Notes under the pieces: model-generated | What the model was told of the DNA's origin: nothing | The model's database searches: none | The model's input: only the letters and a program-made list of their open reading frames with translations | NCBI RefSeq assembly: GCF_016097555.1 | Contig: NC_054704.1 | Span: 31,705,554-31,769,553, forward strand | Direction of reading: 5' to 3' | Source of the DNA: Gigantopelta aegis | Taxonomy: Eukaryota; Mollusca; Gastropoda; Neomphalida; Peltospiridae | Length of the DNA: 64,000 nucleotides | Part shown: one piece after another, positions 20,354 to 32,400 of the stretch | How positions within the stretch are numbered: position 1 is the first letter of the stretch | Layout: each line of letters begins with the position of its first letter | Made by a program: the position numbers and the translations under genes

Positions 20354-23059
20354 TCATTCGACAGTTTCTATTTTAATCTGTAGTTCTGGATGCTCATGCA
20401 TGTGTGCTATGAAGTTGTCAAAGAGCACAAACGTCTTTGAACATGCCAAGCATGTGAGAACACCCGGGGTGGGTCCATGGGCAGCGATCTCTGAAGGTAT
20501 TTCAAGCAGGATATTCTCTGTATTGTTATCCGACAGGTCCATTAACGTACTCTGGTCGTCCCTTTTGCATTTATCACAGATAAGGACTGCATCATTTTCA
20601 ACTTGGTTTATACCACACTGACTGCACAGCTTTGGTCTGCTTACATCCACAAGTCTCTTCTTCTTACCTTTGCTCATTTTTGAAAACGGTTTTTCTGTTT
20701 TTATAACAGCCTTGAAGGATTTTTCACCATCTGGATCTTCATCTACTTTCGAAGAGAACAATGAAAAACCTTGCTTATGTGTTTTTCTAATATGAACATT
20801 TAAATTAACTTTCTTAATAAACTTCTTGTCACATACGTTACAAGTGTAAATGTACTCAGGACCATGGACTGTAATCCTGTGGTTTATTAAGTCGATACGA
20901 CAGTTTAATTCTTCACTGCACACATCACACACAAAGTCTTTTACCCCGTGAACGCTTCTCATGTGATTCCTTCGGTAGCGTGTGTCCACGAAGGCTAGAT
21001 TGCAATAGGTACATGTTATAGTAGAATTATTTTTCTGGTGTTCTCTCAAATGCCGCCCCAACTTTTGCTCATCTGGGAAACTCAGATTGCATTCTGAACA
21101 CACAAAGTTTGCATTGCCATCGTGCTGTAACAGGTGACGCTTGAGCAAACCCTCGACATAAAACGTACAACCACAGTGTTCACAGCTGAATGGCTTTTCT
21201 CCAGTGTGCATACACATATGAATATTCAGCTTTGCGAGGCGGATGAATCCCTTGCCACATATTTCGCACTTGTGCTTAAAGTTGCCTGTGTGTAACATGG
21301 TATGCCTGTTGAGATCCACATTGTTACTGAACTGTTTGCCACACGCACTACACATGTGGTTTTTGAAGTGCTTCTTTATTTTGTGTCGAGAATACCAGTT
21401 CTTTGTTGGGCAAACAAGATCGCACAAGGGACAGTTGATTGGTTGCTTTTCACCTGTGTGTAATAACACGTGAGCTTTCAGCTTGTCTGTGGTGGGGAAT
21501 GTGTCATCACACTGCACGCACCTGAAGTTCGTATTGTTGACGTGACATTCCATGTGCTCCTTCTGCTGGTCTTCTTGTAGGAATCCCATGTTGCACACAT
21601 TGCATTTGAAAATAGGACGCTGATCGAGAGCTGCACGCAGGTGGATACGTTTGTGTTCGTTGAGCCTGCCACGAGAGCCGAATGCTTTACCACACGTGTC
21701 ACAGACCTGGATCTCGTCTGGGGTGTGAGAGTCAAGATGTGTTTGCAACTCCTCATCGCTGTCTAAAATTACTGCACAGAACTTGCACATCGTTGGTACA
21801 TCTGCCAAGTGGGTTAGCATATGACGCACATAGTGCTTAGTTGCATGACTGCAAATTGGGCACGAATTTGGAATTTTACCCTTTCGAAACCTCTTTTTAA
21901 TGATTTTTGGTTTATTTTCAGTCGGCTTATGTTTGATGGGTTTACGTTCAGTGTGTTTGAGTTTCATATGCTGCTGCAAAGTCTGATCAGTTTTAAATGG
22001 TCTTCCGCATTCTTTACAGTTAATGCCATCATGAAGCCACATGTGAGATCTCAAAGATTTCAGGTCACGTAAAACCCTACCACATTTCTCACAGGGAATA
22101 TGACGTGCTGTACTTTTTAGATTTCTAGCTTTGCGCCTCTCGAAAATTGCACTGCTGCACTTGTGTTTGCTTTTAAGGACGTGTTTGCGCAAGGAAGACA
22201 TCTCACGATAACTCCTTCCACACTGCTCACATGTGTATGGCCTGGCGCCAGTGTGTAATCGCCTGTGGATTTCCATCTTTGACCGTGTTGAAAACAATTT
22301 GTTACACACATCACACTTACTGACACATCCACCGTGCTCATCTTTCCGGTGTTTCACTAGCTCTGTGTGGAGTCTAAACTCCTTTCCACAAATATCACAT
22401 ATCATTTTCAGAAGTACAGACAGCGATGTATCCTGCTCAACATCATGTGCAGGTAACGTAGTGGGAGCACCAGTCACACTGTCACTGTCCTCATCAGCAT
22501 TCTTGCTTGTCCTCTTACCTCTTCTTGTGCGTGTGTTGGGGTGCAACTTCTGGGTTTTTTTCTGTGAACCACCAACATCCTTCTCATCACTGTCTATTCC
22601 ATTTGTCAAGATGCTTCCAGCTGCTTTTGCATCATCAGCTGCACCATCATCTGTATCGTCGGCTGGATCATCATTAGAGGAGATGTGAAAATTAGCATCC
22701 ACCTCAACTTTTATACATGTCTTGTTATCCAGACATGGTTCCAACAGCAACTGTGCTCCAGTAGTTTGCTTTGTGGTTGCACTATTGCTCTTCACCAACT
22801 CAGGTTCATCCTCAACAAACTGCATCACCCATTCATTGAACGTTAACTTGACGGCTGCTTCACCATTCTGGCACTCTACCGCAGCTTTCTTTGTCCAGTC
22901 TGACTGATTTGTCCACTGATTTCTGGACTTGATGAACTGAGACACAATCTCCTTTAAACCCTCTTGTGAGAGATCAGTTTGGGTACAGACATCTTTTATT
23001 TTAGGTTCTGGCTCAATGCGCCGATATTTGCTTTTGGTACTTCTTCTTGGACGTATCAT
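20354..23059 (-). CDS. Poly-C2H2 zinc-finger protein, 901 aa (paralogue of the 2097-4724 gene)
   Basis: A predicted nuclear, nucleic-acid-binding protein of unknown target. The coding region is one exon; on the minus strand a pyrimidine-rich acceptor ending in CAG (at 23086-23088) lies 26 bp before the ATG. Residues 24-47 read VCTQTDL, then a short helix (LKEIVSQF), aligning with the same position in the 2097 gene. An acidic linker with a basic cluster (RTRRGKRTSKN) follows. About 18 C2H2 fingers occupy residues 219-745; finger 6 has a shortened loop (CPICSHATKHYVRHMLTH). A C4 motif (CSQC...CDKC) is near 805-830, and a final finger ends in DNFIAHMHEHPELQIKIE at the C-terminus. Identity to the paralogue is modest in the fingers but clear at both ends. 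No named orthologue recognised. Confidence 0.93.
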   Translation of the reverse strand: MIRPRRSTKSKYRRIEPEPKIKDVCTQTDLSQEGLKEIVSQFIKSRNQWTNQSDWTKKAAVECQNGEAAVKLTFNEWVMQFVEDEPELVKSNSATTKQTTGAQLLLEPCLDNKTCIKVEVDANFHISSNDDPADDTDDGAADDAKAAGSILTNGIDSDEKDVGGSQKKTQKLHPNTRTRRGKRTSKNADEDSDSVTGAPTTLPAHDVEQDTSLSVLLKMICDICGKEFRLHTELVKHRKDEHGGCVSKCDVCNKLFSTRSKMEIHRRLHTGARPYTCEQCGRSYREMSSLRKHVLKSKHKCSSAIFERRKARNLKSTARHIPCEKCGRVLRDLKSLRSHMWLHDGINCKECGRPFKTDQTLQQHMKLKHTERKPIKHKPTENKPKIIKKRFRKGKIPNSCPICSHATKHYVRHMLTHLADVPTMCKFCAVILDSDEELQTHLDSHTPDEIQVCDTCGKAFGSRGRLNEHKRIHLRAALDQRPIFKCNVCNMGFLQEDQQKEHMECHVNNTNFRCVQCDDTFPTTDKLKAHVLLHTGEKQPINCPLCDLVCPTKNWYSRHKIKKHFKNHMCSACGKQFSNNVDLNRHTMLHTGNFKHKCEICGKGFIRLAKLNIHMCMHTGEKPFSCEHCGCTFYVEGLLKRHLLQHDGNANFVCSECNLSFPDEQKLGRHLREHQKNNSTITCTYCNLAFVDTRYRRNHMRSVHGVKDFVCDVCSEELNCRIDLINHRITVHGPEYIYTCNVCDKKFIKKVNLNVHIRKTHKQGFSLFSSKVDEDPDGEKSFKAVIKTEKPFSKMSKGKKKRLVDVSRPKLCSQCGINQVENDAVLICDKCKRDDQSTLMDLSDNNTENILLEIPSEIAAHGPTPGVLTCLACSKTFVLFDNFIAHMHEHPELQIKIETVE

Positions 23060-23088
23060 CTTATCGCTTCAGTAGATATTGTTAACTG

Positions 23089-23854
23089 CAATCTGAATAA
23101 GGGGAAAAAAGTAAAGCCTGTTAATTTAAACCAAAATATTTACATGAGGTAATGAAACACAATTTTTTATAACTTTAGTAACCTGCTGCCCCAACATAGG
23201 CTACTCCTAAGTCTGTTTATAAACATTGATATGCTTTAGAACTGAATGCTTATGCTCACCGAAACTGGTTCACCCATTATATCTTTTACGAAATATTGAT
23301 TTAAATTGAAATTCTGGTCAGGTAGGTCTTATATTTGCAGCTGTTATTGTCTACTTGATCCCGCAAATGTCATATTTGACTGAAGGGCATTAAATAAGAC
23401 AATAACACTCGCAAATCTAAAACCTCCATACGGTTATGTCCATTGTAAACTGAATGGCTTTTCTACGGAACTAACTGTATATTTGGTATTTCTTGAAAAA
23501 AATATTTGTCTACCCTTGAACCGTCAACTTGGCCTGTTCCAATTAGGTTTCCAGGTGTTATTTTCATTTGATCCCGGAAAAAGAATATAATGAACCAATA
23601 CAGAATACACAATACAGAACACTCTCGCTATCAGTTTACAATTGTATGTGTGTGCACGCCACCCCCCCCCCCCCCATTTTTGGCACCTTCCTATGCCATT
23701 GTATGTATATATATTTAATGACAAAAACATTAAGGAGACTTGGTAAGTAACATCGCATGGTAAACAAACACAATCAGACCCCAAACCTTGATTGACAAAT
23801 CAGTACATGTTGAAATATTCTGATCAAGACTATGTTATTCACATTTCTTTCATA
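23089..23854. other. Upstream region of the minus-strand zinc-finger gene
   Basis: It probably holds the 5'-UTR intron and first exon of that gene. Positions 23290-23640 resemble the reverse complement of 6370-6750, including a small inverted repeat at about 23310-23440. A short C run is at 23663-23676. No other gene is seen. Confidence 0.6.
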
Positions 23855-24950
23855 TAGACGGGTTTATTGGCCAGTAACGTCAAAGTACTGTGTGCGGCCA
23901 TGTTTAGAATCACGTGATCAGTCCGCCATTAAGGGAGTAAAACTTGCACACTAATATGTGAAGGCATTGCATCTGGTTGCATTTTCAGTATTTATTACCT
24001 TCTTAGTACATTTTCTAAAAGCAAAACCAGTGTGTCGGATAATTCAACCTCATTTAAAGATTGCAGATTCATATCAAAGTTGGTGGAAGTGTGTTAATAA
24101 TTAAAAACGTAAATAATAAAGCATGTATATACACGTGAATACAAAAGCATAACGAATAATTTAAACTTATGCAAGCAAATATAATTTCCATGGACACCTG
24201 TATAGCCTAATATGTTGAACTTTAAAACAGTATTTTAGCCTCTGCTGGCGGGGGCATCAGATGACCCCCACCCCACCCAGCCTCTGCTAATTAATAATAA
24301 TTAAAAAATAAAATTTGACGAAGTGGGTGGGGGTGCGATGTTTGGTGTGGCCTGCATGTGTATTACGTCAGTAAATTATTTATTTATCAGTTTATTTGCA
24401 CACATTTAACACCATAACTCATATTTAAAAAAAATAAAATAAAATAAAATAAAAGAACAATATTTGAATGTGTGAACTGCTTCCCACTTCAACCCCATGT
24501 GATCACATCTGGAATATCCCAGAGCTAATAATAGTAACAGCTAAATATTGACGTCTAGATCTAAGGTTAGTTTTTCTTTTTTAGAATGGTAAACCGTTTT
24601 CTACAAACGTACATAACTGAAATATTTTTTCTATATTTTAGGATGTATTCAGTAAAGTTTCACTTAATAACCATCAAACTTATTTACTTTATTATTTATC
24701 TTTTTAATTATTCACAGATTTCCACCGACATTAATATGAATATACAATCTGTAAATGAGGTTGAATTATCCGAGAGACTGGTTTTGCATTTACAAAACTT
24801 TCCAAGAAAGTCATAAATACTGAAATTGCGCCCAGATGCAATGCCATCACATTGTTGCGTGAATTTCACTCCCTTAATGGCGGCCGTACGGTTACGCCAT
24901 CTATCGACAACGTCATAAACTGCTGGGCGATAATCGGAAAAACCCGTCTA
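23855..24950. mobile_element. Foldback element with long terminal inverted repeats
   Basis: The ends are TATAGACGGGTTT on the left and its reverse complement on the right. The inverted arms extend about 270 bp inward (23855-24120 against 24690-24950), with shared blocks CCGCCATTAAGGGAGT, GGCATTGCATCTGG and GGATAATTCAACCTCATTTA. The 550-bp middle is non-coding. Another single arm lies at 30765-30945. It looks like a non-autonomous DNA transposon; the family is not recognised. Confidence 0.85.
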
Positions 24951-26273
24951 TAGATTTACAAAATTCAAATGACATCCCGCAAGTATTTAATTTAACAGAA
25001 GAATTTATTCAAAATACACTGGCAACACACTTTCAATGTAAACAAATCATTATTTTTTAGCAACTACTGACCTTTGACAGGCCCTGTTTCCTGGAATTAG
25101 GCTAAATCGGAAACACTATCAAAACGGAACAATTTTTGTTGGCGAAAACGAAACCGATTTGGCTATAATGGCACCTCAGTGTAATGGCAAAAGATAATAT
25201 CTTGTAGATATATAGATTGTGGGGCACCATTTTAATCAATGCTAGGTTCCATTTTGTCCAATTTGGTTTCATTTTTGTTTGATGCTGTTTTTGCTATAAC
25301 CAGTTTCCGGAATGTCACGCTTGTGCAGTTCAGAACTCTAAGTCGTTTATTGACAATGCGGCACATGTATTATATTGTTTGTTTCGACATCATTCTAAAA
25401 GTAAAACGTTTGTTTGAATGGTTTGGAATTCTTGCATGACTGATGTGTAGTCGTGGATTTAATGCAAAAAAAATAAAAAATATATATATATAATAAAAAT
25501 AATAATAACAACAAATATACCGTACAATACAGTCAGTCAGAAAAAGATAGATTGCCCGTCACACTGGTAGTTGCATATTTTAATTCGTCTGTCAGAATTT
25601 TTACTTGTATTTGACAAGCGGGTGAGTACTTTCCTCGACCTTAATATTTGGTAATTAATAATTAATAAACAGAAGAAGAAGAAGAAAGAAAACAAAAAAA
25701 AGACTCGAAATCCTTTATTATTATTAGGGTTGGGGTTGGGCAACTTCATTTATTAAAAAAAAAAATTATCGAAGAAATTGATATTCATAATGATATTGTA
25801 TTTTACTTTATAATATATATTTTTAACACACTGAAGTTTTGTAAAGCGCCCTTTACTTAGATTTAAAATACCAAATATGGGGCTGTTGTATCAGCACCGG
25901 ATGTCAGCAGAACTGCTTGACGCATTTAAGCGGTTAACGTTTTTAAGTCCAGCATGAAATAATTACTATGTTATTCGCAGTGTGAAAGCACGAATGAAAT
26001 ATTAATATAAGCATACCATACACGGGGTAGGTCAACTCTATTACAAAAACAATATAAATAAAACAAATTTCGGTTTTAAACCAATCCAGATATCGGTCAA
26101 ATTGCCATCGACTAACCGGTTCCCTTATGTGTTCCGCTGTTCCGGTTATTGCGACAGGACTGGATTTTTTCATGCTGCATCGCTTTTTAGTCAGCCCTTT
26201 ACCGCACATTTTTATTTTGCAAAGGGAACCATTCAACCAGTGTCGTTTTGGTGTCTCATGCGCCATTTCAATC
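24951..26273. other. Intergenic DNA and presumed TPR promoter/5' UTR
   Basis: AT-rich, with short simple repeats at about 25465-25515. The last few hundred bases should contain the TPR promoter and 5' UTR; no TATA box is obvious. An in-frame ATG at 26127 would add 49 residues that do not look like TPR. Confidence 0.5.
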
Positions 26274-26430
26274 ATGGCGGGGTCCAGTGATGTTTCAAAT
26301 ATTTTGGAAAATGAGGAATTTAAGTTGCTGTCAACTACATTTAAAGAAACTATTGAATGTTTTATAGCATCAAAAAATTCAGAGGTTGATGAATTTAAAA
26401 CGAAATACGATCGTCTTTTAATAAATTCAG
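26274..26430 (+). CDS. TPR: TPR exon 1 (start codon)
   Basis: Residues 1-52, starting [16 protein letters not shown]; ends phase 1 at donor GTAGTG. The segment [20 protein letters not shown] corresponds to the N-terminal coiled coil of other TPRs. Confidence 0.88.
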
Positions 26431-29400
26431 GTAGTGACTTAGTAGTGGTCCTATGTCTATGATTCGTATGAATGTAAACATTGTCAATACCAATTCATTT
26501 CAATTCGTTTATTTCCGTATATGATTTATACAGACATAAATAATAATAATATCAACATCAAGAAAAACGATATATGTTATAATGGTTCAGGGCTCGCGCT
26601 GTCGGTAGCCAAATTAGCCATTGGCTAATTTTTACAAAAAATGGCTAATAAAATTTGCAAGTGGCTAAAATTTTGGCTAAGCCATTTTCTGTCTTCTGAT
26701 GTGAACAAACGGTTACATAATCTATCCGACACCTTAAACATAATAATACTACCAAATATTCAATTAGCGTAATAGCGATCTCGCGACCGGTAATGAGAAA
26801 CGGTGTCATGCAGAATACAGCGTAGGCCTTATGATGTTTGCGTATTTTAATCAACCGCAACAACATGGCACAAATTATGAAATTGTTTGGGGTGGGGAAT
26901 TGACGGGTCACTTAAAAAAAAAGCAAAGCAAAAAAAAATTGATTCTAAACTTAAAGATTGCTATTTAAAGAAATAATGAGCTCGATATATAAAAAAAAAA
27001 AAAGCTCTCAAATTTTTATTTGGGAAGAAAGAAAAAAAACCCCCACCATCCATAAACATCCAACCCACCCCCATATTTCTGTATGTTTGTTAATTTAATG
27101 TCATAGGCCTTAGAAGTAGGGGTGGGTGTATGGGGTACTGGCTTCAAACTCTGAAAATATTGCATAACCCCATATCAAAGTAATATATTAACTTCCCCTA
27201 CCCCCATTGTGGTTTTGTTATTCCTATTTATTCCAGTTTGTACACAATTAGCTGAAAAAAGATACATTTTCATATTCATATATAAATACTCAATACAGTA
27301 CTGCGTAAAACAAATTTGGCTAAAGCATTTTCAATATGGCTAATAAAAATTCCATTTGGCTAATATTTTGGCTACAGGTATTTTTGATCCAGGGTGAGCC
27401 CTGATTGTTACAATATCCTAGCACAATTATAATTTATATATCCTCGTTTAATCGAAAACTGTATGACTAAGAGGAAATGGCTGGTGCGCATGCTCAGTCA
27501 TGTCAGGCTATCAATTTAACGACATTAATGTTTTTACCTTGTTCAATTTAGAAATAAAATGTATAAAAAGGTAAGTACATACTCGCATGTAATCCCATTT
27601 CCATCAAAAATTACACCAGGTGGTAAGAAAACTTCATTTTAAAAGCATTATAAAAAACCGTACTATGACATTATCAACGTAATGGCAACAACATAAAATC
27701 GGCTTTTCCCCGCGAAAACAGTAACATGACAGTCACGTGACCTAAAAGCGGCTATCCGGAAATGATCCGTCATTACTCATTTGGCAGTGCTAGCAGACTT
27801 GTTTGGTTGTGTGGATTCCGTCGTGCACCTGTTGCTGTTTAGGGATGCATTTGCATTGCATTCATTAAGATTCCAGGGTGTAAATGAACTGTAATAATAC
27901 ATTTGACTGTGCATAAAACGTATTCTTACTTTTCCCCCCGCATTTTAAGGAAATTTGTTTTAAGTGTACTTCCTTGAACTTCAACAAGAAGTTCTTGTCG
28001 TATCAATGATCGAACATGCACAGACATTACAAAATACCCGGAAGTAAAATAATACGGTTTTCGATTTCGTACGGTTTTCGACAATTGGCGATACTAGTAA
28101 CAATATTTAACAAGTGAAAAATGTCATTAGGTAGGAGGTCAAGGAACTGAAGACCGCAACTGAAAGTAGAAGAAGTCTTTATTCAAACATCTCATCATAG
28201 CAATACTGTCCTATGATTGGAGCAATATGTGCTGGGCAGAGAAGTAGAAATAGGTTCTCAGTGTCTGTTAATTGAATAAATGTTGCAGGCCTGCACAAAT
28301 TAAAAATTTGCATAACCTGGCCCTGTCCAGGACTTAGTCACTGGCGAAAGTCGGAGATTAAGCCCGTGACAGGCGTGCGTGAAGCCTTCGTGGTATATAC
28401 GCACGTAAATACTTCAACAACAACAACAGCATAACCTGAAAAGGGGTTATGCAAAAAGATTTTGCATAACCTGGTTGTTTTCTTTATAATTTAAAAAACC
28501 CACACAAAAAATTAATTTTGAGAAACAAGAGAGTGGCAATGGTAAGTAAAAAGTATATGTATGCAAATGTTTAAGAGATTTAAAAATTATGATTAGGACT
28601 ATTGTAATAAATTACCAAAACAGTGTATATGTCAGGCGTGACCTATTATATAAAACACATCATCATGTGTGCATAACTACATGTGAATAAATAAGAATTC
28701 ACTGCAAGGCAGTCCATTAATTTTATAATATTAGTCTTTTATGTGTATAGAATGTCATGACATTCAGTCGTTTGTGGGAGACTCAGTGCCATCTTCCTCA
28801 TCTGAAGAACAGTGGATACTGTCACTGTCGTCATCGTCACTATTACTATCCGATTCGGAATGACAGTTAATAATAGGGTCACTATGACTCTGGTTTGAGA
28901 TTATAATGACCATCATAATATCGCCATTTTTGATTGGTTAAATTCGGGTATAACGCCTTCTAACAACCAATGGGCATGCACCTACTTCGCAAGATATTTA
29001 TACAAACTTGACTGGTTAAGTTATGCGCTACGAAAAAGCACTGCGTCGGGGACAAGTCTAATGTTTGTACTCGCAATAAAAAATATGTTGGTACTTTGCT
29101 GGGATTAATCATTTTACACGAATGGTAAATCGGTTAAGCAGAGTTGAAAATTAACATGCAACCACGGTCGCCAGCAGGGCCAGTTGAAGAAAAATCTTAC
29201 TGGCCCTTCTCAAATTCAATTAGCCCTCCAATTATCACATTACAATTTCACTGCACAGCCAAAATCAAAACTAGAATGTATTTTGTTGAATAATAACATG
29301 TGCGCACCCCCTACGTTTGCGTAAAAGAACCCCAATGAATTGGCGTTTAACTTCATAATGAATAAAGTTAAACTTTTATAAAAAAATGTTATTAAGTTTT

Positions 29401-32400
29401 AAACCCATACCAACTCAAAATGAAAAAAGAGGTCCAGTATAAATAAAAATGTTTCTTTACAAAGTACCATTAAATTATACATATTAAATATCATTTTAAT
29501 ACAGCGGTAAAGACAAAATGCAAGGTAAGGTATGCTGCTTGACTTGCATCGTCTTTGAAGTAGAAGATAATGCAGTACAAAGAAACTAAAGGTAGAACTG
29601 TGAATGCTTTACAGTGTTCTCGCTGCTCCATTTACCGGCCTCGGTGGCGTAGTGGTTAGGACATCGGTCTACAGGCTGGTAGGTACTGGGTTCGGATCCC
29701 AGTCGAGGCATGGGATTTTTAATCCAGATACCGACTCCAAACCCTGAGTGAGTGCTCCGCAAGGCTCAATGGGTAGGTGTAAACCACTTACACCGACCAG
29801 TTATCCATAACTGGTTCAACAAAGGCCATGGTTTGTGCTATCCTGCCTGTGGGAAGCGCAAATAAAAGATCCCTTGCTGCTAATCGGAAGAGTAGCCCAT
29901 GTAGTGGCGACAGCGGGTTTCCTCTCAAAATCTGTGTGGTCCTTAACTATACGTCTGACACCATATAACCGTAAATAAAATGTGTTGAGTGCGTCGTTAA
30001 ATAACACATTTCTTTCTTTCGCTGCTCCATTTAAGCGGGGCGTTTAACTTCATAATGAATAAAGTTAAACTTTTATAAAAACAAGTTATTAAGTTTTAAA
30101 CCCATACCAACTCAAATAGAAAAAAAAAATGAAAAAAGAGGTCCTGTATAAATAAAAATGTTTCTTTACAAAGTACCATTAAATTATACATATTAAATAT
30201 CATTTTAATACAGGGGTAAAGACAAAATGCAAGGTAAGGTATGCTGCTTGACTTGCATCGTCTTTGAAGTAGAAGATAATGCAGTACACTAAAGGTAGAA
30301 CTGTGAATGTTTTACAGTGTTCTCGCTGCTCCATTTAAGCGGGGCACCCGCCCCGCAATTCCATTTTGCCGCCCTCCTTTCACGTTCCCCGCCCTCCTTT
30401 ATTTTTGAGCGCCCCTCTTTATTTTCCAGCATCTATCTCCGCTATTTCCAACTGCACACTTTTTTTCCACATAAAAAACAACGATCAGTCTGCACACTGG
30501 ACATCAAAGGAAACAAGGCGCGTTGTGTACGAAAAAGCAATTGACGAAACATTTACGACAGTTACCGTAACGTAATTTAACAGTGTTTTTAACAGCCTCT
30601 ATTTTGTCCAATATCTGTATCCATTTGTATGTTTGATGTGAGCAATGAAAACATTTAATTTTTTACGGATTCCGCAATCTCCAATTGAAAACCCCCCACT
30701 TATTTGGCACCAAATTTGTCACGTGATCAGAACGGTCATTCTGTCTTTTGTTTCCACTAACTATCGTCTTTATTATTTATGATTTTAATCATTCAAAGAC
30801 TTCCACCAACATTGATATGAATATACAATCTTTAAATGAGGTTGAATTATCCGGTAGATTGGGTTTGCTTTTATAAAACATTCCAAGAAAGTCATAAATA
30901 ATGAAATTGCGCCCAGATGCAATGCCGTCACATGTTATTGTTTATGCACTAAAATTAATAAATGGTTATTTTAGTTATAAATCCTACAGATAAGAAAGTG
31001 TTTACTGGGTACATTTTGTTAGACAAACCTGAAATGTTTGGTTAATGTATGAATTGATTTAAACTACAAGTATGTTTTGTTTTGTATCCGTGAACTGATT
31101 TAAACTATTTCCATGATGTACATTATTAGTAAGTTGGTGAACTTTATATGACTGGATAATGTTTAAACTTACCAATTGCTAAGATGTAACCAATTTATTT
31201 TATAGAACAATATTTATATGATATACATTATTAGTAAGTTGGTGAACTTTATATGACTGGATAATGTTTAAACTTACCAATTGCTAAGATGTAACCATTT
31301 TATTTTATAGAACAATATTTCTATGATATACATTATTAGTAAGTTGGTGAACTTTATATGACTGGATAATGTTTAAACTTACCAATTGCTAAGATGTAAC
31401 CATTTTATTTTATAGAATAATATTTCTATGATATACATTATTAGTAAGTTGGTGAACTGTGTATGTCTTGATAATGTTTAAACTTACTAATTGCTAAAAT
31501 GTAACTATTTTATTTTATAGAACAACAGTACTTTGAAGTGGAAAAGCAGCTGATAAGTAGCAATAACAAACTTGAATCTGCAATAGCTGCTAACAATGAC
31601 CTTCAAAGCAAACTCTCTGTCCTTGGTAAGTTGACTGTTTTGTTTGGGTCTTTCAATTGTCATGATTTTATCTTGTAGATGTGCACCCACAGGGCTTTAT
31701 TCAGTGGGTCTGAAGATAGGCCCCTTCTCAAAAGAAAGTGGCACTTAAAAATTCCCAATTTTTATGCTAAAAATTCCCAATATATATATTTAATATATGT
31801 CTCTTCTAATAAATTAATTTAACAGTGCATCATTTAGTGGCCTGAAAAAATATCCTCTAAGTATGATTTACTCAAGCTAATATTCCCAATCCCATCAGAC
31901 ATGGGACCATTTCAAAAAATTCTGTATACATCCTTTACCCAGCCCAGATAATAATTAAGAGTTTTCCGTATCTATTTGATCACAAAATTTTATTTATTAG
32001 AAAAATTATCTTATTTCAACAGGGGATCTATAATTATTTTTTTATTTGGTGGCCATGCTTTAAAAAATCACTCGCCCAATTTTACCTGTTGATAAAATAA
32101 AAAGGGCCACCAAATTCGGAAATCCCTGTTTGAGCTATGTTAAAATTTAGTTTTTGATTCAATTTTTTTGTTTTTGATTTACAGAAGAGACGTTTGCTGA
32201 GGCCACTAAAAAGCTACAGGATTTGGAGAAGATCAGTGAAGAGACTCAGTCATCTCAGGTATTGGACGGAACTTTTACTGCCAAAACAGAAAGTACAGAT
32301 TCAGAGCTGATAAAATATTTAATGACAGCATACACATTGTATGGCTTGCAATGGCATTGAAATCTCAGACACTATTTGAATTGTTGGTCTAGTTTTATAA

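Noticed and set aside
26127..26273. In-frame upstream ATG that would lengthen TPR by 49 residues
   Set aside because: The added residues are Cys/Phe-rich and unlike the start of TPR in other animals; the ATG at 26274 fits the family.
31113..31520. Regular repeats as a possible CRISPR array
   Set aside because: The units are directly adjacent 105-bp tandem repeats without spacers, in an animal intron.
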